From positions 1 through 62,080 of the forward strand of contig CANMCX010000020.1 of the NCBI GenBank assembly GCA_947496465.1: a stretch of DNA of 62,080 nt. Direction: 5' to 3'. A program made the translations under genes and the position numbers. The notes under the pieces are model-generated. The model was not told the DNA's origin. It ran no database searches and worked only from the letters and a program-made list of their open reading frames with translations. This document shows, one piece after another, positions 25,834 through 34,330 of this stretch; position 1 is the first letter of the stretch; each line of letters begins with the position of its first letter. This DNA is from Marinifilum_A sediminis (GTDB lineage Bacteria; Bacteroidota; Bacteroidia; Bacteroidales; Marinifilaceae).

Positions 25834-27258
25834 ATGAAACCAATAGTTATAATAATACTGTGCACACTATTTATGGCGCCATTTTCACTTTTCAGTCAAA
25901 ACAAATTAAAAGCAAACATTGCCAGTTCCGATAAAGAACCAATTTCCTATGCCAGTGTGGTACTAAAAGGAACAAGTCTAGGCACCATTAGTAATGCCAA
26001 TGGTGATTTTGAATTGGCTTTGCCTGTTGATGATACGAACCAACAAATCTTTATATCATGTATTGGTTACAAAAGTCAGAAGTACGATATAGATTCCCTT
26101 TTACGAATACAAAAAAATGGAGCCGTTCCTGTGCTTAGACTTGCAAAACAATCGTACCAATTGCAAGAAATTATTGTTGGCAAGCAAGAGATACTAAAAG
26201 ATGCCAAACAGATATTTGCCAATGCCATTAACGAATTGCCTAATTTACTGGATAACCAGCCTCATATTGGCAAATATTATTTTCGTCAATCTCATGGCAA
26301 CAAAACCAGCATAAACCGGTTGATTGAAGCTGCAGTTAGTATTTACGATCCGGGTATATCTCACAAAATTGAAGAGTGCAAATTCAATATTGATGAATTG
26401 CAATCGAGTTTAGATAGTAGACATCAAGATTATAATTTTCTTCTGAGTTATTATCTAAGGCTAAACAAAAAGAAAAAAATGCTCTCCGATAGCACTCTTA
26501 CAAAGAATTCTTCACACAAAGATCCGATCATTCAAGAGCACCTTATTAATGCTTTCGATAACAACAAAGCCTCATTTTCTAAATTTTTCACTTGTACAAA
26601 TATGATTCGTGCTGCACAAAAAGACAAAAGAAGAGGTTCCAAGAAAGTGAATCCATGGTTTGTTAATGGTGGTCCATTAATTAGTAAAACCTTCATGAAA
26701 AGACATCGGTTCAAATTGGATACCATTGTACTTTACAATGGTGAAGCAACTTATAAAATAAAAATACTGCCCAATAAGAACTACCCTGGACTAGAAAAAC
26801 AAAAAAATAGTTTTATACCAATTGGGGTAAGCTATGTTAGAGTAAAAGATTATGCCTTTTTAAGTATGGATTATGGCTATATCAACAATCCTAAAAATAA
26901 AGGATATCGATTTAGAGGTGAACGCCACGGAGGATTTAAAGGAAAATTCTATTATTTCTACTTGTTCAAAATTAAATTTAAAGAATACAATAACAAACTC
27001 TACCTCAGCTATCTTTATTCTAGACGTAAAGATTACAACAACATGTCAGATCGTTTCATTCAGGAATTGGTGAATACTGAAATCATCAACGATCAGAATG
27101 TTGTTAACACACAATTGAACCAATTGAATTGGAAAGGTGATCATTACGAAAAGTTACCATACAATAAAGAGTTTTGGGACAAGTACTCCATTATGCTCCC
27201 TACCACAGAACAAGAAAATCTAAAGAAAAACCTTCAACAAGAACTTCTAAAAAAATAA
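25834..27258 (+). CDS. exported CarboxypepD_reg-like protein (paralog 6)
   Basis: A 474-residue protein with a signal peptide (1-21, ends FSQ). The CarboxypepD_reg-like domain contains ISYASVVLKGTSLGTISNAN. Family motifs are PHIGKYYFRQSHG near 141, NRLIEAAVSIYDPG near 157 and YKIKILPNKNYPG near 306. The end is EFWDKYSIMLPTTEQ. Its closest relative here is the protein at 11957-13510. It begins 15 nt after paralog 5 and ends 4 nt before the membrane protein gene, so it is in one operon with both. Function unknown. Confidence 0.82.
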   Translation: MKPIVIIILCTLFMAPFSLFSQNKLKANIASSDKEPISYASVVLKGTSLGTISNANGDFELALPVDDTNQQIFISCIGYKSQKYDIDSLLRIQKNGAVPVLRLAKQSYQLQEIIVGKQEILKDAKQIFANAINELPNLLDNQPHIGKYYFRQSHGNKTSINRLIEAAVSIYDPGISHKIEECKFNIDELQSSLDSRHQDYNFLLSYYLRLNKKKKMLSDSTLTKNSSHKDPIIQEHLINAFDNNKASFSKFFTCTNMIRAAQKDKRRGSKKVNPWFVNGGPLISKTFMKRHRFKLDTIVLYNGEATYKIKILPNKNYPGLEKQKNSFIPIGVSYVRVKDYAFLSMDYGYINNPKNKGYRFRGERHGGFKGKFYYFYLFKIKFKEYNNKLYLSYLYSRRKDYNNMSDRFIQELVNTEIINDQNVVNTQLNQLNWKGDHYEKLPYNKEFWDKYSIMLPTTEQENLKKNLQQELLKK

Positions 27259-27262
27259 AGCC

Positions 27263-28042
27263 ATGCAAAAATTCTTATCGTTACTATTAAAAATAAAGAA
27301 TCTATATCTAATTATCGCGCTACTGCTATTTGGTATTTTCTCTGATTTTGTCATGTACGATTTTATTGACACAAAGCAGGTAAATGAAAGATATAATACA
27401 AAAATGCAAACACAACAGGAAGCTGAAGTTTACAACGAACATGATGACTTAATGGCTGATTTTAAAGATGATTTAGCTGAAATTGCTTTAGAAGAAGTAA
27501 AAGATGAAGATGCAAAATCTGAGTATTTAAGCGATGCGTTATATTTTTTTGCTGATAGTGTTACGAGTATTATAATCTATTGCCTACTATTGGCATTGTT
27601 TATTTATCTTACTTTTCGGTTAACATCTTCTTATTCCCAAATAAAATATGGCATTATCCTTAAAGTAACACTTATTGCTTATTTTATTATTCCGTTAAAA
27701 AATGTTGCGGCATCCATATGGTTTGGATTGATACAAACTGATTATGACTTAGAAAGTTTAGAAAAATTTTACATGTATATCAACCCTTCTATTCAATCCT
27801 TTCTTACTACTCCTGAAAAGTACAATTGGTATAATTCTTTCTTTAGTTTTATTGATATACAATTACTGCTAATGCTTGGTTTAATTCCATTGTTTATTAA
27901 AATATCAGAAAAGCTTGCATTTAAGGCATTAACAAAAATGACACTTATTCCAATTCTTTTTTCTTTAATAATTTGGCCTTATGTTAGAGATATTATCTTC
28001 GCTATAAATCTAAATATTCCTGTTATTGATCTCTCTTTTTAA
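27263..28042 (+). CDS. five-helix inner-membrane protein (family with 15691)
   Basis: A 259-residue protein with membrane segments at about 12-32, 92-117, 126-148, 195-213 and 225-245. It carries an acidic loop after the first helix (HDDLMADFKDDLAEIALEEV). Plan, length and position match the 240-residue protein at 15691. The following gene again encodes an anchored thioredoxin. I do not recognise a named family. It is likely a partner of the thioredoxin or of the CarboxypepD-like proteins. Confidence 0.65.
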   Translation: MQKFLSLLLKIKNLYLIIALLLFGIFSDFVMYDFIDTKQVNERYNTKMQTQQEAEVYNEHDDLMADFKDDLAEIALEEVKDEDAKSEYLSDALYFFADSVTSIIIYCLLLALFIYLTFRLTSSYSQIKYGIILKVTLIAYFIIPLKNVAASIWFGLIQTDYDLESLEKFYMYINPSIQSFLTTPEKYNWYNSFFSFIDIQLLLMLGLIPLFIKISEKLAFKALTKMTLIPILFSLIIWPYVRDIIFAINLNIPVIDLSF

Positions 28043-28054
28043 TACAAATAAATC

Positions 28055-28594
28055 ATGAATAGAAAATTAGCTGCAATCTTTATAATCGTAATCTTAACAA
28101 TTACAAGTGTTACTATTATTAAGAAACAAAAGGATAAAAAAGAAAAACAATTAAAGCAGGAAGCTAAAGTGGGGCTTACCTATTTGCCCGAATTCAATTT
28201 TCAAGACACATTAGGAAACTCATTTTCCAATGTCAACTTAGAAAAAGATAAACCTATTGTTGTGGTTCACTTTGGTAATTTTTGCCCCTATTGTCACGAG
28301 GAAGCTAAAATTATGAGTCACTATTCCAAAGAGTACAATGACTTCCAACTCTTGTTTGTTACCAAAGATGAAATAAAAAACATAAACATCTTCATGAAGA
28401 AAAACAAGCTAAGAGAAAAATTGAACCTTACTGTTTTGAGATATGAGAACAATGAGTTTGAAGAAACTTTTGGTTCCAAATCACTTCCTTGTGTTTTCAT
28501 TTTCGACAAGCATAAACAATTCGTGCAACATTTTGATGGAGCAGTAACAGCTCGTACATTGATTAAATATACTCGTGCTGCAAGAATTAGATAA
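28055..28594 (+). CDS. membrane-anchored thioredoxin-like protein 2
   Basis: A 179-residue paralog of the protein at 16423-16959. N-terminal anchor at about 5-22, redox motif CPYC (Cys77, Cys80) in HFGNFCPYCHEEAKIM and cis-proline loop SLPCVFIFD near 143. It ends TLIKYTRAARIR, nearly identical to paralog 1. The CPYC dipeptide differs from CDFC in paralog 1, so the two may have different redox potentials. It closes the second block of the locus. Confidence 0.82.
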   Translation: MNRKLAAIFIIVILTITSVTIIKKQKDKKEKQLKQEAKVGLTYLPEFNFQDTLGNSFSNVNLEKDKPIVVVHFGNFCPYCHEEAKIMSHYSKEYNDFQLLFVTKDEIKNINIFMKKNKLREKLNLTVLRYENNEFEETFGSKSLPCVFIFDKHKQFVQHFDGAVTARTLIKYTRAARIR

Positions 28595-28624
28595 TTAAAA
28601 TTATTTTTTCATATCTGGTAGTCA

Positions 28625-28667
28625 AAACCTAACAGGTTAATAATTCCTGTAGGGTTTAATATTTTTT
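28625..28667 (+). terminator. terminator of the second block
   Basis: AAACCTAACAGG (28626-28637) pairs with CCTGTAGGGTTT (28646-28657) with two mismatches and is followed by AATATTTTTT. It directly precedes the thiL promoter box. Confidence 0.55.
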
Positions 28668-28668
28668 C

Positions 28669-28676
28669 TACCTTTG
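28669..28676 (+). promoter_or_regulatory. thiL promoter -7 box
   Basis: TACCTTTG, followed by CA, is a full TAnnTTTG match 34 nt before the thiL ATG. No clean TTTG -33 element is visible. Confidence 0.6.
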
Positions 28677-28709
28677 CAGGCAAATTCTAAATTTAGATAT
28701 CAGCTTATT

Positions 28710-29756
28710 ATGCAGGAAAACAAGGCACAAGGAACCGACATTTCTTCTATGGGAGAATTCGGTTTAATCAAACATCTGACTAAAAACATCAAGTTAAAGC
28801 ACTCAAGTTCCAATGTTGGTGTTGGCGACGATGCTGCCGTGCTTGATTACAGCAACAAAAAAACGGTTGTGACTACTGACTTGTTGGTAGAGGGAATTCA
28901 TTTTGATTTAATGTATACTCCTTTAAAGCACCTGGGATACAAAGCTATTGCGGTAAACGTATCAGATGTTTATGCCATGAATGCTTGTCCAAAACAGGTG
29001 ACTGTTTCCATTGCTATTTCTAAACGATTTACCGTTGAAGCTTTAGATGAAATTTATGATGGTATCCGTTTGGCTTGTGAGAATTACGATGTTGATTTGG
29101 TAGGTGGAGACACTACATCATCACTAACAGGAATGTGTATTTCGGTAACTGCTATTGGTGAAGCCAAAGAAGAAGAATTGGCATATAGAAGTGGTGCTAA
29201 AGTAAATGATTTGGTTTGTGTTAGTGGTAATTTAGGTGCGGCTTATGCCGGATTACAATTGCTAGAGCGCGAGAAACGCGTTTTCGATAACAATCCAAAC
29301 ATGCAACCAGATTTATCGGGTCACGATTACATTTTGGAGCGTCAATTAAAACCTGAAGCCAGAAAAGATATCTACGAAAGACTAAAAGAGGCAAAAATTG
29401 TCCCTACATCAATGATTGATATCTCAGATGGATTGTCATCGGAATTGATGCACATTTGTGAAGAATCGAAAGTTGGATGCCAGGTTTACGAAGAGAAAAT
29501 TCCGGTAGACTATGCAACTCATAAAATGGCTGAAGAGCTAAATATGAACTACAGTACCTTTTCGCTTAATGGTGGAGAAGATTATGAGCTGTTATTCACC
29601 GTTCCTTTGGATAAATTCGACGATATTGAAAAAATTGAAGATGTGAAAGTAATTGGTCACATTACCGAAGCATCGAAAGGTCATTATTTGGTAACACGTG
29701 ATAATGTAGAGATAGAATTACAGGCTCAGGGTTGGAATCCTATTAAAGAAGATTAA
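28710..29756 (+). CDS. thiL: thiamine-monophosphate kinase
   Basis: A 348-residue enzyme that phosphorylates thiamine monophosphate to thiamine diphosphate with ATP. NVGVGDDAAVLDY near 36-48 is the Mg-binding PurM/ThiL signature. VTTDLLVEGIHFDL near 54-67 and LVGGDTTSS near 119 are further family motifs, as is IDISDGLSSEL near 231. The ATG at 28710 is chosen: an upstream TTG in frame (28674) lies inside the promoter box. It is a housekeeping gene next to the accessory locus, with its own promoter and terminator. Confidence 0.94.
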   Translation: MQENKAQGTDISSMGEFGLIKHLTKNIKLKHSSSNVGVGDDAAVLDYSNKKTVVTTDLLVEGIHFDLMYTPLKHLGYKAIAVNVSDVYAMNACPKQVTVSIAISKRFTVEALDEIYDGIRLACENYDVDLVGGDTTSSLTGMCISVTAIGEAKEEELAYRSGAKVNDLVCVSGNLGAAYAGLQLLEREKRVFDNNPNMQPDLSGHDYILERQLKPEARKDIYERLKEAKIVPTSMIDISDGLSSELMHICEESKVGCQVYEEKIPVDYATHKMAEELNMNYSTFSLNGGEDYELLFTVPLDKFDDIEKIEDVKVIGHITEASKGHYLVTRDNVEIELQAQGWNPIKED

Positions 29757-29800
29757 ATACCTCATCCTTTTTAAAAATAATTGGGTTGAAAACCCACATG

Positions 29801-29828
29801 AACCCGAGTAAATTACTCGGGTTTTTTA
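29801..29828 (+). terminator. thiL terminator
   Basis: AACCCGAGTAA (29801-29811) pairs with TTACTCGGGTT (29813-29823), followed by TTTTT. Confidence 0.85.
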
Positions 29829-29871
29829 TTAATAATTGATTGTCAATCAGGTAATGTTTCATATTTAAACT

Positions 29872-30067
29872 GTCCTTACAGGACGATTCTTATTCCGTTT
29901 CTCATTCACCTCAAAGCGCTGCTTTTGAATGAAGTAAATTGCCACGTTGTGGCGTTCATAAATCATGTTTAAATAGAATCTCAACATTCAGACTGAAAGT
30001 CTGATTTAATTCAGCCAAAGGTAACACCTTTGGATATCCATCATCAATATCCTCGCCCTGAAAGGGC
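29872..30067. repeat. cluster of short REP-like palindromes, left of RAYT
   Basis: Small hairpins follow one another: GTCCTTACAGGAC (29872-29884), GCCACGTTGTGGC (29941-29953), AGACTGAAAGTCT (29990-30002), CCAAAGGTAACACCTTTGG (30015-30033) and GCCCTGAAAGGGC (30055-30067). A weaker one, CAAAGCGCTGCTTTTG, lies near 29912. The block fills the stretch 29829-30077, which has no gene. Such clusters are typical targets of RAYT transposases. Confidence 0.7.
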
Positions 30068-30077
30068 AATTCAATCA

Positions 30078-30532
30078 TTAATCACTCCATATATATTCTT
30101 CCTTATACTCAATGCCATATTCCTTCAAAAACAAAAGGTATTCATCTTTGAAACTCAATTTTTGATGATGTGCTTCCTGATTTTTAATATACAATTTTGT
30201 TTTTTCATGTAAAGAGGAACTTACAGAAAAACCAGCATAACCAGCCTGCCATGCAAACTTTGAATAATTGATCCCTTTAGTTTTAATCCAACGACTACTG
30301 TGTCTTTTAATCTCTTCTACTAATTTTGCAAGAGCAATATTTTTTGACATCACACAAAGAACGTGAACATGATCTTCAACCCCATTAATTATTATTGGAA
30401 TAGAACCATTATCCTTAATTACAGCACCCATATAAGCATAAAGTTCTGCACGATTTTCCTTTTGATTTTGATTGAATTATTTTTCACATGAAAAATAATG
30501 TGTACAAATAGTTTCGATAATGATTGTGCCAT
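30078..30532 (-). pseudogene. REP-associated tyrosine transposase (IS200-like), frameshifted
   Basis: The 117-residue open frame (30431-30078) holds IINGVEDHVHVLC, the HxH metal site of Y1/HUH transposases, and a WQAGYAGFSVS segment with the probable catalytic Tyr. It starts in mid-domain. The missing N terminus is in another frame: an ATG at 30530-30532 reads MAQSLSKLFVHIIFHVKNNS, the usual RAYT start. That frame runs into out-of-frame sequence near 30455-30480, where the main frame opens after a stop. One frameshift therefore separates the halves. Flanked by REP hairpins on both sides. Probably inactive unless the frameshift is programmed. Confidence 0.82.
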
Positions 30533-30550
30533 ATTAATAAAGATTAAAGT

Positions 30551-30631
30551 GCCCTTTCAGGGCGAACCCATTCCAATTATTAATTACCCCAAAGCCTTAC
30601 TTTGGGCTGAAATAAGCTACCACTTCGTGGT
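30551..30631. repeat. REP-like palindromes, right of RAYT
   Basis: GCCCTTTCAGGGC (30551-30563) is the exact inverted copy of the hairpin at 30055-30067. CCCAAAGCCTTACTTTGGG (30588-30606) and ACCACTTCGTGGT (30619-30631) follow. Confidence 0.7.
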
Positions 30632-30718
30632 GCAAAAAACATTCATTAAATTAACAATATTATTTAAATTAACAGAATCAATATTTTATTGTGGCTCTCT
30701 ATAAAATGCTTAAAAACA

Positions 30719-30756
30719 AAAAAAGTGAGATTCTCTTTCGAAGATCTCACTTTTTT
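30719..30756 (-). terminator. terminator after lpxA
   Basis: AAAAAAGTGAGAT (30719-30731) pairs with ATCTCACTTTTTT (30744-30756). It lies 22 nt past the lpxA stop and is followed on the minus strand by a T-rich run. Confidence 0.8.
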
Positions 30757-30777
30757 CATATCCTAGTTGAATTGTGT

Positions 30778-31560
30778 TTACTCTGGGAAGTATCCTCTCA
30801 TGATACCACGCTTAGAGTTCTTCACAAACAGAATAATTTCATCACGCTCAGGTGAAGCTGGCATTTCGGCCTCAATAGCTTCCAATGCTGTAAAGTTATT
30901 CATACCTTTTTGGTACAAGTAACGATATACATCCTGAATTTCACGAATTTTTTCATTTCCGAATTCACGACGACGCAAACCAATTGAGTTTACACCAATA
31001 TATGAAACCGGCTCACGACCAGCCTTCACGAATGGTGGAATATCTTTACGAACTAAAGAACCTCCTGAAACCATAACATGAGAACCAATGTGAACAAATT
31101 GGTGAATAGCAACTAACCCACTTAAAATAGCAAAATCGTCGATTACAACTTCACCTGCTATTTGAGTAGCATTACCAATAATACAATTGTTTCCAACAAC
31201 GCTATCATGTGCAACATGAACGTATGCCATTAACAAACAATTATCACCAACAATTGTTTTACCTTTTGCAGCAGTTCCTCTATTAATGGTTACACACTCG
31301 CGAATTGTTGTGTTGTTACCAATTTCAACAGTTGTTTTTTCACCACGGAATTTTAAATCCTGCGGGGTTGCTCCAATTACAGCTCCTGGAAAAACATTAC
31401 AGTTTTTACCAATACGAGTTCCCTCCATAATGGTAGCATTAGAACCAATACGAGTACCTTCTTCAATTACAACATCTTTGTCAATAGTAACAAACGGCTC
31501 TATCACAACATTATCTGCGATTTTTGCCTCTGGATGTACATATGCTAACGGTTGCTTCAT
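30778..31560 (-). CDS. lpxA: UDP-N-acetylglucosamine acyltransferase LpxA
   Basis: A 260-residue enzyme that transfers a hydroxyacyl chain from ACP to UDP-GlcNAc, the first step of lipid A synthesis. The left-handed beta-helix hexapeptide repeats cover about 1-190 (for example VVIEPFVTIDKDVVIEEG). The AYVHVAHDSVVGNNC segment near 112 holds the catalytic His. The C-terminal helical domain starts near 195. It is the last gene of lpxD-lpxC/fabZ-lpxA. Confidence 0.95.
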   Translation of the reverse strand: MKQPLAYVHPEAKIADNVVIEPFVTIDKDVVIEEGTRIGSNATIMEGTRIGKNCNVFPGAVIGATPQDLKFRGEKTTVEIGNNTTIRECVTINRGTAAKGKTIVGDNCLLMAYVHVAHDSVVGNNCIIGNATQIAGEVVIDDFAILSGLVAIHQFVHIGSHVMVSGGSLVRKDIPPFVKAGREPVSYIGVNSIGLRRREFGNEKIREIQDVYRYLYQKGMNNFTALEAIEAEMPASPERDEIILFVKNSKRGIMRGYFPE

Positions 31561-31625
31561 TTTAATCTATTTTCTTTACTAGATAATCCTCAATGAAGAT
31601 TATGCAAGGTAGTAGTTAAAAATTC

Positions 31626-33017
31626 TTATTTTTTCTTTGCGATCTGAGCCATAAACTCACCTTCGGCAACAATAGTATCACCAACAAAAGCTAAACCGCG
31701 CATGTTAGCAACTCCCCTACGAATTGGAGATAAGAACTTTAATTTAAAAATTAAAGTATCACCAGGAACTACTTTCTTTCTAAACTTAATGTTATTCTGA
31801 GTCAAGAAATAAGTACCATAATTTTCAGGATCTTCAACCTGGCTAAGAACTAAAATTCCACCACATTGAGCCATAGCTTCTACCATTAATACACCCGGCA
31901 TAACTGGTTCTCCTGGGAAATGACCAACGAAGAAAGGTTCGTTCATTGATACATTTTTTACACCCACGATGCTATCATCCTGAATATCTATAATTTTGTC
32001 AACCAATAAAAAAGGAGGACGGTGAGGCAATAATCCCATTACCCCGTTAATGTCTAACACTGGCTCTTTATTTGGGTCATAAGCCGGAACTGAATCTTTT
32101 CCCATTTCTTTTTTAATTCGTTTGATTAATAATTTTGCCATTTCGGTATTTGGACCGTGACCTGGGCAGCTTGCAATTACTTTTCCCTTAATAAACTTGC
32201 CACAAAGAGCAAGATCACCAATCACGTCTAATAGTTTATGACGAGCACATTCATTATCGAAGTAAAGTTCAAGATTACTTAATATTCCTTCTTTCACTTC
32301 AACTCTGGTGTGATCAAATAAATCTGCAATTCGGTCAAGCTCTTTTTGTTCCATTGGTTGATCCATGATCACAATGGCATTATCCAAATCTCCACCTTTC
32401 ACCAAATTGTTATTCAATAAAAACTCCAATTCGCGTACAAAAACAAAAGTACGACACATTGAAATTTCATCTTTATAATCATTTAAGGATGTTAAGCGGG
32501 CAAATTGATTTCTCAACACTTTCGAATCGAAAGAAATCATCGTATCAACGCTATATTCATTATCTGGAAGAATGCTTATTTCCGAACCACGAGCTTCATC
32601 CTTATAAGTAATTTTTTCTTTTACTACGTAATATTCACGAACAGCATCTTGTTCAACTATACCTACCTCTTCAATTCCTTCAACGTAAAATTTAGCACTT
32701 CCATCTAAAATTGGAGGTTCTGGAGAGTTCATCTCAATCATACAGTTATCAACACCTAAACCATATAAAGCCGATAAGGCATGCTCTACTGTTTGAACTT
32801 TGAAATCGCCTTTTTGCAAAACAGTTCCTCGAGAAGTATCTCCTACGTACTCGGCACTTGCTGCTAAAGTTGGTTGACCTTCCAGATCAACACGTTTAAA
32901 CTGATATCCGTGATTTTCAGGAGCAGGTACAAACTTAATAGAAACCTCTAAACCTGTATGAAGTCCTTTTCCTGTTAATGTAAATTCTTTCGCTAATGTT
33001 CTCTGCTTATCTGCCAT
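31626..33017 (-). CDS. lpxC/fabZ: bifunctional LpxC deacetylase / FabZ dehydratase
   Basis: A 463-residue fusion. Residues 1-about 305 are the zinc deacetylase LpxC, which commits the pathway to lipid A. VEHALSALYGLGVDN near 77-91 gives one zinc His, and ARHKLLDVIGDLAL near 254-267 gives the second His and the Asp. Residues about 315-463 are the hotdog-fold dehydratase FabZ: LLPHRPPFLLVDKI near 329 and HFPGEPVMPGVLMVEAMAQC near 368. This fusion is usual in Bacteroidota and couples fatty acid and lipid A synthesis. Confidence 0.96.
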   Translation of the reverse strand: MADKQRTLAKEFTLTGKGLHTGLEVSIKFVPAPENHGYQFKRVDLEGQPTLAASAEYVGDTSRGTVLQKGDFKVQTVEHALSALYGLGVDNCMIEMNSPEPPILDGSAKFYVEGIEEVGIVEQDAVREYYVVKEKITYKDEARGSEISILPDNEYSVDTMISFDSKVLRNQFARLTSLNDYKDEISMCRTFVFVRELEFLLNNNLVKGGDLDNAIVIMDQPMEQKELDRIADLFDHTRVEVKEGILSNLELYFDNECARHKLLDVIGDLALCGKFIKGKVIASCPGHGPNTEMAKLLIKRIKKEMGKDSVPAYDPNKEPVLDINGVMGLLPHRPPFLLVDKIIDIQDDSIVGVKNVSMNEPFFVGHFPGEPVMPGVLMVEAMAQCGGILVLSQVEDPENYGTYFLTQNNIKFRKKVVPGDTLIFKLKFLSPIRRGVANMRGLAFVGDTIVAEGEFMAQIAKKK

Positions 33018-33065
33018 AAACTCGACAATAATTTTTGATATACTAGTTACCAGAGAGAAATCTCC

Positions 33066-34106
33066 CTATTTCTCTTCTTCTAATTGTTTTACTTTTCTCT
33101 CTAAATCGATCAACTGTTCTCTCATCTTTGGAAGATTTCTAAACAATACGTACGATTTTTGGTAAGGACCAAATTCAAATGCAGGCGATCCTTGTACTAC
33201 AGCACCTACCTTTTTAATATTTTTCCCAAGTCCCGATTGAGCTGCTATTTTCACTTCATCGGTAATACTTATATGTCCGGCAAAACCAACTTGTCCACCA
33301 ATCATACAATTCTTACCAATTTTAGTGCTTCCTGCGATACCTGTTTGAGATGCAATCACAGTGTTCTCATCAATCTCAACATTGTGTGCAACCTGAATAA
33401 GATTATCCAACTTTACCCCTTTACGGATAATAGTAGCTCCCATTGTTGCTCTATCAACACAAGTGTTAGCACCAATTTCAACATGATCTTCAATAACAAC
33501 ACTTCCTACCTGAGGAACTTTCTTATAGTCATTGGCTGATGACGGAGCAAATCCAAATCCATCTCCACCTATCACTACGCCAGAATGGAAAATACAATCT
33601 GAACCAATTTTACAGTTCTCGTAAATTTTCACTCCTGAGTTTAAAATGGTATTGTCACCAATAATTACATTATCACCAATATAAGAGTGAGGATATATTT
33701 TTACATTCTCACCAATTTTAACATTGGTACCAATGTATGCAAAAGCACCTACATAAACCTTATCGCCTACCGTTGCAGTTTTACTTACATACGATGGCTC
33801 TTCAATTCCTATTTTCTGAGGCTTACTTTGCTCATACATTTCAAGCAATTTTGCTAAAGACTGATAAGCATCATCAACCCTTACCAGAGTTGCCGAAATT
33901 TCTTTCTCTGCCTTAAAATCTTTATTCACCAATACAATTGATGAATCGGTTGTATAAATATAATGCTCGTATTTAGGGTTTGCTAAAAAAGAGAGAGTAC
34001 CTGGTTTGCCTTCTTCAATTCTGGATACATTGTTTACAGCAACATTTCCGTCGCCATCTACTTCTCCATTAAGAAATTCTGCAATATCTTGGGCTGTAAA
34101 ATTCAT
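33066..34106 (-). CDS. lpxD: UDP-3-O-acylglucosamine N-acyltransferase LpxD
   Basis: A 346-residue enzyme adding the N-linked hydroxyacyl chain to the lipid A precursor. The ATG at 34106 is chosen because MNFTAQDIAEFLNGEVDGDG is the standard N-terminal domain start. The frame extends 25 residues further to 34181 without similarity to the family. Hexapeptide repeats run from about 105 to 290, with the IQVAHNVEIDENTVI segment near 240 containing the catalytic His. A short helical tail (about 315-346) follows. First gene of the operon. Confidence 0.95.
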   Translation of the reverse strand: MNFTAQDIAEFLNGEVDGDGNVAVNNVSRIEEGKPGTLSFLANPKYEHYIYTTDSSIVLVNKDFKAEKEISATLVRVDDAYQSLAKLLEMYEQSKPQKIGIEEPSYVSKTATVGDKVYVGAFAYIGTNVKIGENVKIYPHSYIGDNVIIGDNTILNSGVKIYENCKIGSDCIFHSGVVIGGDGFGFAPSSANDYKKVPQVGSVVIEDHVEIGANTCVDRATMGATIIRKGVKLDNLIQVAHNVEIDENTVIASQTGIAGSTKIGKNCMIGGQVGFAGHISITDEVKIAAQSGLGKNIKKVGAVVQGSPAFEFGPYQKSYVLFRNLPKMREQLIDLERKVKQLEEEK

Positions 34107-34215
34107 TTGTTCTGCTTTTTTCAGATTTATATCAAGCAGATTTATATTTGAAATGCCGGTTTGTTTCCAGGCACTAATCATCCAATATATCTGATTAATA
34201 CGAAAAAAATTTCTG

Positions 34216-34223
34216 CAAATCTA
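34216..34223 (-). promoter_or_regulatory. putative lpxD operon promoter (-7 box)
   Basis: CAAATCTA reads TAGATTTG on the minus strand, matching TAnnTTTG and followed by CA. It lies about 110 nt before the lpxD ATG. The -33 partner is weak. Confidence 0.45.
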
Positions 34224-34330
34224 ACAAATATTTCATGCACATAAAATTTTTTTCCCATTAACCCCTTATTCAGAATAGTTTACTTGCTGATATTCACTCG
34301 CTTGAACAATTACATTAAGGTAACTTAACT

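Noticed and set aside
28674..28709. TTG start 12 codons upstream of thiL
   Set aside because: It overlaps the -7 promoter box; family similarity fits the ATG at 28710.
34107..34181. 25-residue N-terminal extension of LpxD
   Set aside because: It has no LpxD similarity; the ATG at 34106 starts the known N-terminal domain.
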